DNA from: Hyphomicrobiales bacterium
GTDB taxonomy: Bacteria; Pseudomonadota; Alphaproteobacteria; Rhizobiales; Beijerinckiaceae
Reading direction: 5' to 3'
Assembly: GCA_016716745.1 (NCBI GenBank)
Contig: JADJVD010000015.1
Location: 62,001-126,000, forward strand
DNA length: 64,000 bases
Below the pieces are notes generated by a model. The model did no database searches. It saw only the letters and a program-made list of their open reading frames with translations, and had not been told where the DNA came from. A program made the position numbers and the translations under genes. Positions within the stretch are counted from its first letter, which is position 1. Each line of letters opens with the position of its first letter. Of the stretch, positions 24,781-33,060 are shown piece after piece.

Positions 24781-26030
24781 ATGCCACGCATTCTGCTGAT
24801 CGTCGGCGGGGGGATCGCGGCCTACAAGTCGCTCGATCTCATCCGCCGCCTGCGCGAGCGCGGCTACGGCGTGCGCGTCGTGCTGACCAAGGCGGCCGAG
24901 CAGTTCGTCACGCCGCTCGCGGCGGCGAGCCTGTCCGGCCACAAGACGCACACCGAGCTTTTCTCCCTCACCGACGAAGCGGAGATGGGGCATATCGAGC
25001 TGTCGCGCGCGGCCGATCTCGTCGTCGTCGCGCCGGCCACCGCCGACCTGATGGCGAAGGCGGCCAATGGCCTCGCCAACGATCTCGCCTCGACGCTGCT
25101 GAGCGCCACCGACAAGCGCGCGCTCTACGCGCCGGCGATGAATGTGCGGATGTGGCTGAACCCGGCGACGCAGCGCAACGTCGCGACGCTGGCGCGCGAC
25201 GGCGCGCTGTTCGTCGGCCCGAACGAAGGCGAGATGGCCTGCGGCGAATTCGGGCCGGGGCGGATGAGCGAACCGCTCGAGATCGTCGCGGCCATCGAGG
25301 CGGCGCTGAAGGCGCCGACCGCCTTGCCCTTCCCCTTGCCCTGCCCGGCGCGGCCGCGCGCGCCGCCGGGCCGCTGCGCGGCAGGCGCGTCGTCGTCACC
25401 GCCGGGCCGACGCATGAGCCGATCGACCCGGTGCGCTACATCGCCAACCGCTCCTCGGGCAAGCAGGGCTACGCGATCGCCGCCAGTCTCGCCGCGCTCG
25501 GCGCGCGGGTGACGCTCGTCTCGGGCCCGACGACGCTGCCCGACCCCGCCGGCGTGACGACGACGCGCGTCGAGACGGCGCGCGAGATGCTCGCCGCCGT
25601 CGAGGCCGCGCTGCCGGCTGATGTGTTCGTCGCCGCCGCCGCGGTGGCGGACTGGCGCGTCGCCAGCGAGGGCGGCGAGAAGATCAAGAAGGAGGGCGGC
25701 AAGACGCCGACCTTCGCGCTGGTCGAGAATCCCGACATTCTGGCGACGGTCTCGAAGCGAACCACCGGGCGCCCGCCCCTCGTCGTCGGCTTCGCCGCCG
25801 AGACCGAGAAGGTGATCGAGCATGCGCGGGCCAAACTCGCGCGCAAGGGCTGCGATCTGATCGTCGCCAACGACGTCAGTCCGCAGACGGGGATCATGGG
25901 CGGCGACCGCAATCGCGTGCATCTGGTCAGCGCAGCCGGCGTCAAGGATTGGCCCGATCTCGACAAGCGCGAGGTCGCCGCGCGGCTCGCGCAGGCGATC
26001 GCCGACCGGCTGAACGGAGGGACGCAATGA
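24781..26030 (+). CDS. coaBC: CoaBC phosphopantothenoylcysteine synthetase/decarboxylase, one apparent frameshift
   Basis: A bifunctional enzyme of coenzyme A synthesis. The CoaC half starts at ATG 24781 (MPRILLIVGGGIAAYKSLDL) with the active-site regions APAMNVRMW and MACGEFGPGRMSEP. The CoaB half is GRRVVVTAGPTHEPIDPVRY, then SSGKQGYAIA, AAVADWR and KIKKEGG. A missing base near 25345, in the Pro/Ala-rich linker between the halves, puts them in different frames; the repaired protein has 416 residues. The stop overlaps the dut ATG. CoaBC is expected to be essential, so an indel error is likely. Confidence 0.93.
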
Positions 26031-26476
26031 GCGTCGAGGTCGCGATCAAGCGGTTGCCGCATGGCGAGGGCCTGCCCCTGCCGGCCTATCAGACGGCGGG
26101 CGCGGCGGGGCTCGACCTTCCGGCCGCCATCGCCCCGAACGCCAAGCTGGTGATCGAGCCGGGCGCCTGGGAGCTGGTGCCGACCGGCTTCGCCATCGCC
26201 CTGCCGCCCGGCTACGAGGCGCAGGTGCGCCCGCGCTCGGGCCTGGCGCTGAAACACGGCGTCACCGTGCTCAACGCGCCGGGCACGATCGACTGCGATT
26301 ATCGCGGCGAAGTCGCGGTGGTTCTGATCAATCACGGGCGCGCGCCGTTCGAGGTGTCGCGGGGCCTGAGGATCGCGCAGATGGTCGTCGCGCCGGTCGC
26401 CGGCGTGCGGCTGAAGGAAAATTTACATCTGCCGGAAACCACGCGCGGCGTCGGGGGTTATGGATCGACAGGGTGA
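26027..26476 (+). CDS. dut: dUTP diphosphatase
   Basis: A 149-residue trimeric dUTPase that hydrolyses dUTP to dUMP. The five family motifs are present: AGAAGLDLPA (I), RPRSGLALK (II), LNAPGTIDCDYRGE (III), RIAQMVVAP (IV) and the C-terminal arm GVGGYGSTG (V). ATG 26027 overlaps the coaBC stop and has GGAGGG just before it. The coaBC-dut pair is common in alphaproteobacteria. Confidence 0.97.
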   Translation: MSVEVAIKRLPHGEGLPLPAYQTAGAAGLDLPAAIAPNAKLVIEPGAWELVPTGFAIALPPGYEAQVRPRSGLALKHGVTVLNAPGTIDCDYRGEVAVVLINHGRAPFEVSRGLRIAQMVVAPVAGVRLKENLHLPETTRGVGGYGSTG

Positions 26477-26499
26477 TCGCCCTCCATCCGGAACGCACA

Positions 26500-26946
26500 A
26501 TGAATCTCCTGTCTCGCCGCAGCCTTCTCGCCATCGCCGCCGTCGTCGACGTGGCGATGCATGCGCGGCCCGTGCCGGCCGCCGCCAAGTCGCTCGCCGC
26601 GCGCCATAATCTGCCCCCGCGTCATCTCGAGACCTTGCTCCAGACGCTGGTTCGCGCAGGCATCCTGAAGGGCGTGCGCGGACCGCGCGGCGGCTATGAA
26701 CTGGCGCGCGAGCGCCGACGCATCACGGCCGGCGACATCGTGCGCGCGGCGATGGCCGAGCCGAGCGCCGACGAGGCCCGGCCGGATTCCGCGCTCGTCG
26801 ATCTCGTCATCGGGCCGATGGTCGATGCGGCCGGCATGGCCTATCTCGCTCGCCTCGACGACATCAGCGTGGACGATCTGTGCCGCGAGGCCGAGGAGAA
26901 GCAGGTGTTCGGCGCGCGAGGGCCGGTCGAGGATTTTACAATATAA
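26500..26946 (+). CDS. Rrf2-family transcriptional regulator
   Basis: A 148-residue winged-helix regulator: LLSRRSLLAIAAVVDVAM, LAARHNLPPRHLETLLQTL and GILKGVRGPRGGYELARERR are the Rrf2 DNA-binding features. Only one cysteine is present (DLCREAEE), so it cannot hold an IscR/NsrR-type Fe-S cluster; it is closer to the CymR type that senses cysteine metabolism. I start at ATG 26500; a GTG at 26473 overlapping the dut stop is an alternative. It lies directly ahead of cysK, which it probably controls. Confidence 0.88.
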   Translation: MNLLSRRSLLAIAAVVDVAMHARPVPAAAKSLAARHNLPPRHLETLLQTLVRAGILKGVRGPRGGYELARERRRITAGDIVRAAMAEPSADEARPDSALVDLVIGPMVDAAGMAYLARLDDISVDDLCREAEEKQVFGARGPVEDFTI

Positions 26947-26962
26947 AATTGTTATTTATGTT
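26935..26962 (+). promoter_or_regulatory. AT-rich promoter/operator ahead of cysK
   Basis: A strikingly AT-rich patch overlapping the rrf2 stop. It contains a perfect 5-bp dyad, ACAAT (26938-26942) and ATTGT (26948-26952), over ATAAA. A plausible promoter, TTTACA (26935-26940), 16 bp, TATGTT (26957-26962), overlaps the dyad, so a bound Rrf2 dimer would block transcription of cysK. Confidence 0.55.
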
Positions 26963-27021
26963 GTTTCTCGACACGGGCCGTGAAAAGCCATAAAGCTGCG
27001 CCGACCTTTCAGGAGGACGCC

Positions 27022-27981
27022 ATGAGCGAGCGCAAACGCGGACGCGGCCGCATCTACTCTTCGATCACCGAGACGATCGGCGACACGCCGCTGGTGCGGC
27101 TCGACCGGTTCGCCGAGGAAAAGGGCGTGAAGGCCAACCTTCTCGCCAAGCTCGAGTTCTTCAACCCGATCGCGAGCGTGAAGGACCGCATCGGCGTCAA
27201 CATGGTCGACGCGATGGAGAAGGCGGGGCGGATTTCGCCGGCGCGCACCACGCTGATCGAGCCGACGTCCGGCAACACCGGCATCGCGCTCGCCTTCGTG
27301 GCGGCGGCGCGCGGCTACCGGCTCATCCTTGTGATGCCGGAATCGATGTCGATCGAGCGGCGCAAGATGCTCGCCCTGCTCGGCGCCAAGCTCGAGCTGA
27401 CGCCCGCGCCGCTCGGCATGAAGGGCGCCATCGCCCGCGCCAACGAGCTCGCCGCGACGATTCCCGACGCGATCATCCCGCAGCAGTTCGAGAACCCCTC
27501 GAACCCGGAGATCCATCGCCTGACGACGGCCGAGGAGATCTGGAACGACACCGACGGCAAGGTCGACATCTTCGTTTCCGGCATCGGCACCGGCGGCACC
27601 ATCACCGGCGTCGCGCAGGTGCTGAAACCGCGCAATCCGGCGCTGAAGATCGTCGCCGTGGAGCCCGAGGATTCGCCTGTCCTGTCGGGCGGCGCGCCGG
27701 GGCCGCACAAGATTCAGGGCATCGGCGCGGGCTTCGCACCGGCGGTGCTCGACCGCAGCGTGATCGACGAGATCGTCACCGTCGGCAACCAGACGGCCTT
27801 CGACATGGCGCGGCTCGTCGCGCGCATCGAGGGCGTGCCGGTCGGCATTTCCTCCGGCGCGGCGCTGGCGGCGGCGGTCGAGGTCGGTTCGCGGCCGGAG
27901 GCGGCGGGCAAGAACCTCGTCGTCATCATTCCCTCCTTCGCCGAGCGCTATCTGTCGACAGCGCTGTTCGAGGGGCTGTGA
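27022..27981 (+). CDS. cysK: Cysteine synthase A
   Basis: O-acetylserine sulfhydrylase, a PLP enzyme making cysteine from O-acetylserine and sulfide. The 319-residue protein has the PLP lysine in NPIASVKDR (Lys54), the substrate loop PTSGNTGIAL (81-90) and the phosphate-binding GIGTGGTITG. ATG 27022 is preceded by AGGAGG, which decides the start. The N-terminus is slightly extended and basic (MSERKRGRGR). It follows the Rrf2 regulator and an AT-rich operator-like site. Confidence 0.96.
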   Translation: MSERKRGRGRIYSSITETIGDTPLVRLDRFAEEKGVKANLLAKLEFFNPIASVKDRIGVNMVDAMEKAGRISPARTTLIEPTSGNTGIALAFVAAARGYRLILVMPESMSIERRKMLALLGAKLELTPAPLGMKGAIARANELAATIPDAIIPQQFENPSNPEIHRLTTAEEIWNDTDGKVDIFVSGIGTGGTITGVAQVLKPRNPALKIVAVEPEDSPVLSGGAPGPHKIQGIGAGFAPAVLDRSVIDEIVTVGNQTAFDMARLVARIEGVPVGISSGAALAAAVEVGSRPEAAGKNLVVIIPSFAERYLSTALFEGL

Positions 27982-28054
27982 GCCGCCGCTTGCGGCTCGC
28001 GCCGCGCGCCGCGCGGGGATAGACTTTTCGCGACTCTGTTCTGGAGCGCGAGAC

Positions 28055-30217
28055 GTGGCGAAGACGACGAAGACGACGCGCGCGGCCGGCCGCACCGGCC
28101 GCGCCGCGCAGACCCCGCGCAAGGGCGCCCCGGCGAAGGCCAGGGCCGGCGCGAAGGCTGGCAAGACGGCGGCGGGCAAGGCGGCCAATCCGCTGCTCGC
28201 GCGCTGGCGGAAGGGGCCGTTCGACGCCCCGCCTTTCGGCGCGATCCGCGCCGAGCATTTCGCGCCCGCCTTCCGCGCGGGGATGAAGCAGCACCGCGCC
28301 GAGGTGAAGGCGATCGCCGCCGACTCGCGCAAGCCGAGCTTCGCCAACACCATCGTCGCGCTCGAGAAGAGCGGCAGGCTGCTCTCGCGCGTCGGCTCGA
28401 TCTTCTGGAATCTCGTCGGCTCGAACGCGGACGAGGCGCTGCAGGCGCTCGAACGCGAATTCGCGCCGAAGCTCGCGGCGCATTACACGGCGCTCTCGCT
28501 CGACCGCAAGATCTTCAAGCGCATCGCCGACCTGTGGGAGCGGCGCGCCAGCCTGAAGCTCGACGCCGAGCAGGCGCGCGTGCTGGAGCGCCATTACGTC
28601 GAACTCGTGCGCTCCGGCGCAAGGCTCGCCGTCAAGAACAAGACGCGTGTCGGCGAGATCGCCGAACGGCTCGCCACGCTCACCTCCGCCTTCATGCAGA
28701 ACGTGCTGAAGGACGAGCAGAGCTGGCGCATGACGCTCGACAGCGAGGACGATCTGGCCGGCCTGCCGCAGGCGATGCGCGACTCGGCGCAGCGCGCGGC
28801 GGAGGATGCGGGCGAGCCGGGCAAATGGGCGATCACGCTGGCGCGCTCCAGCGTCGAGGGCTTCCTGACTTTCTCGTCGCGGCGCGAACTGCGCGAGAGG
28901 GCTTGGCGGGCGTGGGTCTCGCGCGGCGCCAATGGCGGGGAAAGCGACAATACGGGCGTCCTCTCCGAAGTGGTGGCGCTGCGCGCCGAATATGCGCGGC
29001 TGATGGGGTTCGACACCTACGCCGACTACAATCTCGACGATGCGATGGCGAAGACGCCGGCGGCGGTGAACGAGCTGCTCGGCCGCGTCTGGAGCGTCGC
29101 GCTGCCGCGCGCCCGCGAGGAGCGCGACAGCCTCGCCGAGATCGCCCGCGGCGAAGGCGACAACGAGCCGATTCAGGCGTGGGACTGGCGCTACTACGCC
29201 GAGAAGGCGCGCAAGGCGCGCTACGATTTCGACCAGTCGGCGCTGCGCCCCTATCTCTCGCTCGAGGCGATGATCGCGGCCGCGTTCGACGTCGCGGGCA
29301 AGCTGTTCGGCCTGAAGTTCAAGGAGCTGAAGGACGCGCCGCGCTATCACGCCGACGTGCGCGTGTTTCAAGTGACGAAGAAGAACGGCGATGCGGTCGG
29401 CCTGTTCCTCGGCGATTATTTCGCGCGGCCCTCGAAGCGCTCGGGCGCGTGGATGAGCAGCTTCCGCTCGCAGCATCGCGTCGACGGCGACCAGCGGCCG
29501 ATCATCGTCAACGTGATGAACTTCGCGCGCGGCGGCGAGGGACAGCCGACGCTGCTCTCCTTCGACGATGCGCGCACGCTGTTCCACGAATTCGGCCACG
29601 CGCTGCACGGCCTGCTCTCCGACGTGACCTATCCCTCGATCTCCGGCACCGCCGTGGCGCGCGATTTCGTCGAGCTGCCCTCGCAACTCTACGAGCATTG
29701 GCTGTCGACGCCGCAGGTGCTGCGCAAGTTCGCCCGGCATGTCGAGACCGGCGAGCCGATGCCGGAGGCGCTGCTGGCCAAGCTCGAGGCGGCGCGCAAC
29801 TTCAATCAGGGTTTCGCGACGGTGGAGTTCACCTCCTCGGCGCTCGTCGACATGGCGCTCTACTCGCAGGCCCCGGACGCGCGGATCGACACGCTCGCCT
29901 TCGAGAAGGCGGCGCTCGAGAAGATCGACATGCCGGCCGAGATCGCGATGCGCCATCGCCTGCCGCATTTCATGCACATCGTCGGCGGCTATGCGGCGGG
30001 CTATTACTCCTACATGTGGTCGGAGGTGATGGATGCGGACGCCTTCGCCGCCTTCGAGGAGACGGGCGACGTCTTCGACCGCAAGACCGCGCGACGCCTC
30101 TACGAGTTCATCTATTCGGCGGGCAACAGGCGCGATCCGGGCGAGGCGTGGCTGAAGTTCCGCGGTCGCGCCCCTTCCGTCGAGGGCATGTTGAAGAAGC
30201 GCGGCCTCGCCGCCTGA
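28055..30217 (+). CDS. M3-family oligopeptidase (Dcp/OpdA-like) with basic N-terminal tail
   Basis: A 720-residue zinc metallopeptidase of family M3. The zinc site is LFHEFGHALHG (His511, Glu512, His515), with a downstream EFTSSALVDMAL region and the C-terminal MWSEVMDADAF typical of dipeptidyl carboxypeptidase and oligopeptidase A. The unusual part is the first ~45 residues, rich in Lys, Ala, Arg and Thr (MAKTTKTTRAAGRTGRAAQ), resembling histone-H1-like tails. Start is GTG 28055; a later start would remove the tail. It should degrade peptides in the cytoplasm. Confidence 0.93.
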   Translation: MAKTTKTTRAAGRTGRAAQTPRKGAPAKARAGAKAGKTAAGKAANPLLARWRKGPFDAPPFGAIRAEHFAPAFRAGMKQHRAEVKAIAADSRKPSFANTIVALEKSGRLLSRVGSIFWNLVGSNADEALQALEREFAPKLAAHYTALSLDRKIFKRIADLWERRASLKLDAEQARVLERHYVELVRSGARLAVKNKTRVGEIAERLATLTSAFMQNVLKDEQSWRMTLDSEDDLAGLPQAMRDSAQRAAEDAGEPGKWAITLARSSVEGFLTFSSRRELRERAWRAWVSRGANGGESDNTGVLSEVVALRAEYARLMGFDTYADYNLDDAMAKTPAAVNELLGRVWSVALPRAREERDSLAEIARGEGDNEPIQAWDWRYYAEKARKARYDFDQSALRPYLSLEAMIAAAFDVAGKLFGLKFKELKDAPRYHADVRVFQVTKKNGDAVGLFLGDYFARPSKRSGAWMSSFRSQHRVDGDQRPIIVNVMNFARGGEGQPTLLSFDDARTLFHEFGHALHGLLSDVTYPSISGTAVARDFVELPSQLYEHWLSTPQVLRKFARHVETGEPMPEALLAKLEAARNFNQGFATVEFTSSALVDMALYSQAPDARIDTLAFEKAALEKIDMPAEIAMRHRLPHFMHIVGGYAAGYYSYMWSEVMDADAFAAFEETGDVFDRKTARRLYEFIYSAGNRRDPGEAWLKFRGRAPSVEGMLKKRGLAA

Positions 30218-30239
30218 GGGGCGGCCTGCGCCGGACGCG

Positions 30240-30752
30240 TCACTTCTCGGACGCGCCCTTCTGCAACAGCTTCGACCACATGTAGCCGGTCTTGCCGGGG
30301 CTGGAGATCTCGTCGATCTTCCAGCGCCCGTCCTCGACGACGAGGTCGTAGACCACCTCGACCGGTTTGAAGTTCTTGAAGTTGGCCTTCACCTGCGCGG
30401 TCTTGTCGGCGCGCTTGGTCTCGGCGAGCTTCAGCGTCTTCAGATAGCCCGTCTCGACGTCCTGTCCGCTGACGACGACATCGAAATCGAGGCCGGAGAC
30501 GGGCGACTCGATCTTCCTGGAGTTCTTTTCCGCCGCCGCGTGGAGCTTGGCGAGGCGCCTGGAATAGGGACGCTTGTTGCTCGAACCGTCGGCGACGTAG
30601 AGCGCGCGCACGATGGCGAGCGGCTCCTCGGCGGGTCTGGCCCTCGCGGCGGCCGGCGGCGGCGTCGCCGTGGCTGGCGCCGGTTGCGCCTGCGCGCCGA
30701 GGCTCGCGGCGAAAAGAGACGCAATCAGAACGGCGAACGCGCTTGCCCTCAT
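30240..30752 (-). CDS. Secreted DUF3828-like protein
   Basis: A 170-residue protein from ATG 30752 with a signal peptide (MRASAFAVLIASLFAASLG) and an Ala/Pro-rich linker. The domain (AIVRALYV, SRRLAKLHAAAEKNSRKI, GLDFDVVVSGQDVETGYLKT, YDLVVEDGRWKIDEI) looks like DUF3828, an NTF2-like fold found in periplasmic proteins. No function is known. It converges on the M3 peptidase gene, and three 16-bp repeats lie 67-114 bp upstream of its start. Confidence 0.8.
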   Translation of the reverse strand: MRASAFAVLIASLFAASLGAQAQPAPATATPPPAAARARPAEEPLAIVRALYVADGSSNKRPYSRRLAKLHAAAEKNSRKIESPVSGLDFDVVVSGQDVETGYLKTLKLAETKRADKTAQVKANFKNFKPVEVVYDLVVEDGRWKIDEISSPGKTGYMWSKLLQKGASEK

Positions 30753-30818
30753 CGACCGGCCCTCCCTCGAATGGCCGATCCAAACATGCGTCGCCGCCTG
30801 GCGCAATCGAACGGCGGC

Positions 30819-30866
30819 GACGTCCATGTCCGGCGACGTCCAACTTCGGGGACGTCCATGTCCGGC
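30819..30866. repeat. Three tandem 16-bp repeats
   Basis: Units begin at 30819, 30835 and 30851. The first and third are identical, GACGTCCATGTCCGGC; the second is GACGTCCAACTTCGGG. Each starts with the palindrome GACGTC. They lie in the 140-bp spacer between the NYN gene and the DUF3828-like gene, in the promoter position of the latter. Iterated sites of this size could bind a regulator cooperatively, one helical face every 1.5 turns. Confidence 0.8.
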
Positions 30867-30892
30867 GTCGGGAGTTCCGTCGGCGCGGCCGA

Positions 30893-31450
30893 TCAGACCT
30901 GCGCTTCCTCCGCCGGCGCGGCGGGGCCGAGGCCGAGCGTGGAGAGCACGTTGAAGATGTTCGACACGGAATAGACCGCCGCGCGCAGATCGGAGGCGAG
31001 CGCGGTCGGGTCGGTGATCAGCTTGGTGCGGATGCCCTCCTCGCGCAGGCCCCAGACGAGCGGGGCGTAGTCGCCGTCGGCGGCCACGAGGACGAGGAAA
31101 TCCGGCCGCAACCGCATGCAGGTGAGCGCCAGGCGGATCATCAGGCGCTGATCGTCGCTGTGCTTGAGCACGCCCTCGCCGCTGCGCTTGGCCGGCGCCT
31201 CGATGACGTTGACGCCCTGCTGGCGCAGCGCGTCGGAGTAGCGGATGAACCCCTCGTAGGAGCGGGCGATGTCGGAATCGCCGGTCGTGGCCGGCGGCAT
31301 GCGGATCGCGGGGGCGAAGATGTCGAGCACCTCGTCGCCGTTCTCCTCGAGAAAATTCACCAGTTCGCGATAGGGGACATGCGTGTCCCAGTTGGCGTTG
31401 CGCAGAGCGTAGCGGACGAACTGGGCGTCGACGCCGACGACGTATTTCAT
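30893..31450 (-). CDS. NYN-domain (LabA/DUF88-like) putative ribonuclease
   Basis: A 185-residue protein from ATG 31450. It starts MKYVVGVDAQFVRYALRNAN, with the first conserved acidic residue, continues with KHSDDQRLMIRLALTCMR and LVLVAADGDYAPLVWGL, which hold the other acidic residues of the PIN-like NYN fold, and ends with a helical tail. NYN proteins are predicted metal-dependent RNases; only a few have been tested. It is divergent from RNase D, so both neighbours may act on RNA. Confidence 0.85.
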   Translation of the reverse strand: MKYVVGVDAQFVRYALRNANWDTHVPYRELVNFLEENGDEVLDIFAPAIRMPPATTGDSDIARSYEGFIRYSDALRQQGVNVIEAPAKRSGEGVLKHSDDQRLMIRLALTCMRLRPDFLVLVAADGDYAPLVWGLREEGIRTKLITDPTALASDLRAAVYSVSNIFNVLSTLGLGPAAPAEEAQV

Positions 31451-31617
31451 GGTGGCAATCCTCGGAAGCAATGAGCGAATCGCAATTGCAGGGCGCCGGC
31501 CATGCTTGCGGCATGACGCCCGGCCCGGCAACCCCGTCGCGGCGTCGGCCAGCGCGCGCCTTGCCGGCGGGGCGCTGCGGTGTTACCGGCTCACGCCGCC
31601 TTTTCCTGGATCACGCC

Positions 31618-32250
31618 ATGACCATTCGCCTGCATCGGGGCGACCTGCCCGAGGGCGCCGATTTCGGCGCCGCCGTCGCCATCGACACCGAGACGCTCGG
31701 CCTCAACCCCAACCGCGACCGGCTCTGCCTCGTGCAGCTCTCGCGCGGCGACGGCACGGCTGATCTGGTGCAGATCGCCGCCGGGCAGACGCGCGCGCCG
31801 CGGCTCGAGCGCCTGCTCGCCGATCCGGCTTGCGCGAAGCTGTTCCATTTCGCCCGCTTCGACATGGCGATCCTGGCCAAGACGTTCGGCGTGATGGCGG
31901 GGCCGGTCTACTGCACCAAGATCGCCTCGAAGCTGACGCGGACCTATACCGACCGGCACGGGCTGAAGGATCTCGTGCGCGAGATGCTGGGCGTCGAGAT
32001 CTCCAAGCAGCAGCAATCCTCCGACTGGGGCGCGACAGCGCTCAGCGAGGCGCAGCTCGCCTACGCCGCCTCGGACGTGCTGCATCTGCACGCCCTGCGC
32101 GAGAAGCTCGACGCGATGCTCGCCCGCGAGGGGCGGACCGAGCTGGCGCAAGCCTGCTTCGCCTTCCTGCCGACGCGGGCCCGGCTCGATCTGGCGGGCT
32201 GGAGCCATGTGGACATTTTTTCGCACCGCGACCGCCCCTCCGACGATTGA
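31618..32250 (+). CDS. Ribonuclease D-like 3'-5' exonuclease
   Basis: A 210-residue DEDDy exonuclease. Exo I is VAIDTETLGLN (Asp23, Glu25), Exo II includes KLFHFARFDMAIL, and Exo III is LAYAASDVLHLHALRE. There is no HRDC domain, so this is the short alphaproteobacterial form rather than full-length Rnd. Full-length RNase D trims tRNA 3' ends; the role of the short form is less certain. ATG 31618 gives the usual start. It precedes lptC by 27 bp, a common arrangement. Confidence 0.92.
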   Translation: MTIRLHRGDLPEGADFGAAVAIDTETLGLNPNRDRLCLVQLSRGDGTADLVQIAAGQTRAPRLERLLADPACAKLFHFARFDMAILAKTFGVMAGPVYCTKIASKLTRTYTDRHGLKDLVREMLGVEISKQQQSSDWGATALSEAQLAYAASDVLHLHALREKLDAMLAREGRTELAQACFAFLPTRARLDLAGWSHVDIFSHRDRPSDD

Positions 32251-32277
32251 CCCGCGCCTCGACATCGCCATCTGAGC

Positions 32278-33060
32278 ATGGCTTTCTCGGACCGCCCGCG
32301 TGAGCGCGAAGACCCGCGCGGCGGGCGACAAGCGGAACGACAGGAGCGCGAGCGCACGGCGATGACGCAGGCGGCGGACCCCATCGACAGGCCGGCCGCG
32401 CCTTCCCGGCGCCGTCCCGACGCCTTCGCCGCCGCGGACCGGCACTCGGCGCGCGTGCGCTGGCTGCGCCGGACGCTGATCGCCGCCGGCGCGCTGGCCG
32501 CGCTCGGCGTCGCCGCCATCGCCTGGCTCGACCCGTTCCGGGCGCTGCCCGAAAAGGTGTCGCTGCAACAGCTCGGCATTTCCGGCTCGCGGGTGACGAT
32601 GGAGCTGCCCAAGCTCGCCGGCTTCCGCCGCGACGGGAAGCCCTATTCGGTGACCGCCCGCACCGCCGTGCAGGACGTCAAGCGCGCCAATCTGATCGAA
32701 TTGACCGACCTCGACGCCAATATCGGGCTGAACGAGCACGGCGCGGCGCACATCGTCTCCGCTGCGGGCCTCTACGACAGCGCCAGGGAGACGATGGAAC
32801 TGCGCAAGGACGTGCTGGTGAAGACCGAATCCGGCTACGAGGTGCGGCTGAACTCGGCGACGATCAATTTTCCCGCCGGCACCATGGTCTCCAACGAACC
32901 GGTGACGGCGCTCGTGCGCAACTCTACGATCAAGTCCGATTCCATGCGAATGTCGGACGGCGGCAAGACCCTCGTCTTCGAGGGAAAGGTGAGAACCTCG
33001 GTGTTGCCGATCGACGAGACCTCCGGCGCGCCCGCGCCGCAGAAAGGACCGATGCAGTGA
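32278..33060 (+). CDS. lptC: LPS export protein LptC
   Basis: LptC is the single-pass membrane anchor linking the LptBFG transporter to the periplasmic LptA bridge. The protein (260 residues from ATG 32278; 232 from the alternative ATG 32362) has a hydrophilic start, one membrane helix (LIAAGALAALGVAAIAWL) and a periplasmic beta-jellyroll with the LptC-type segment GKPYSVTARTAVQDVKRANL. Its stop overlaps the lptA GTG. The true start is undecided; neither ATG has a strong ribosome site at the right distance. Confidence 0.9.
   Translation: MAFSDRPREREDPRGGRQAERQERERTAMTQAADPIDRPAAPSRRRPDAFAAADRHSARVRWLRRTLIAAGALAALGVAAIAWLDPFRALPEKVSLQQLGISGSRVTMELPKLAGFRRDGKPYSVTARTAVQDVKRANLIELTDLDANIGLNEHGAAHIVSAAGLYDSARETMELRKDVLVKTESGYEVRLNSATINFPAGTMVSNEPVTALVRNSTIKSDSMRMSDGGKTLVFEGKVRTSVLPIDETSGAPAPQKGPMQ

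Noticed and set aside
22381..25400. Programmed ribosomal frameshifting as explanation for the broken genes
   Set aside because: The shifts occur in both directions, at different sites and in unrelated genes, without shared slippery sequences or downstream structures; indels are simpler.
26947..27021. Riboswitch ahead of cysK
   Set aside because: The leader is only about 60 bp, AT-rich, and has no SAM- or other riboswitch core that I can recognise; a protein operator fits better.
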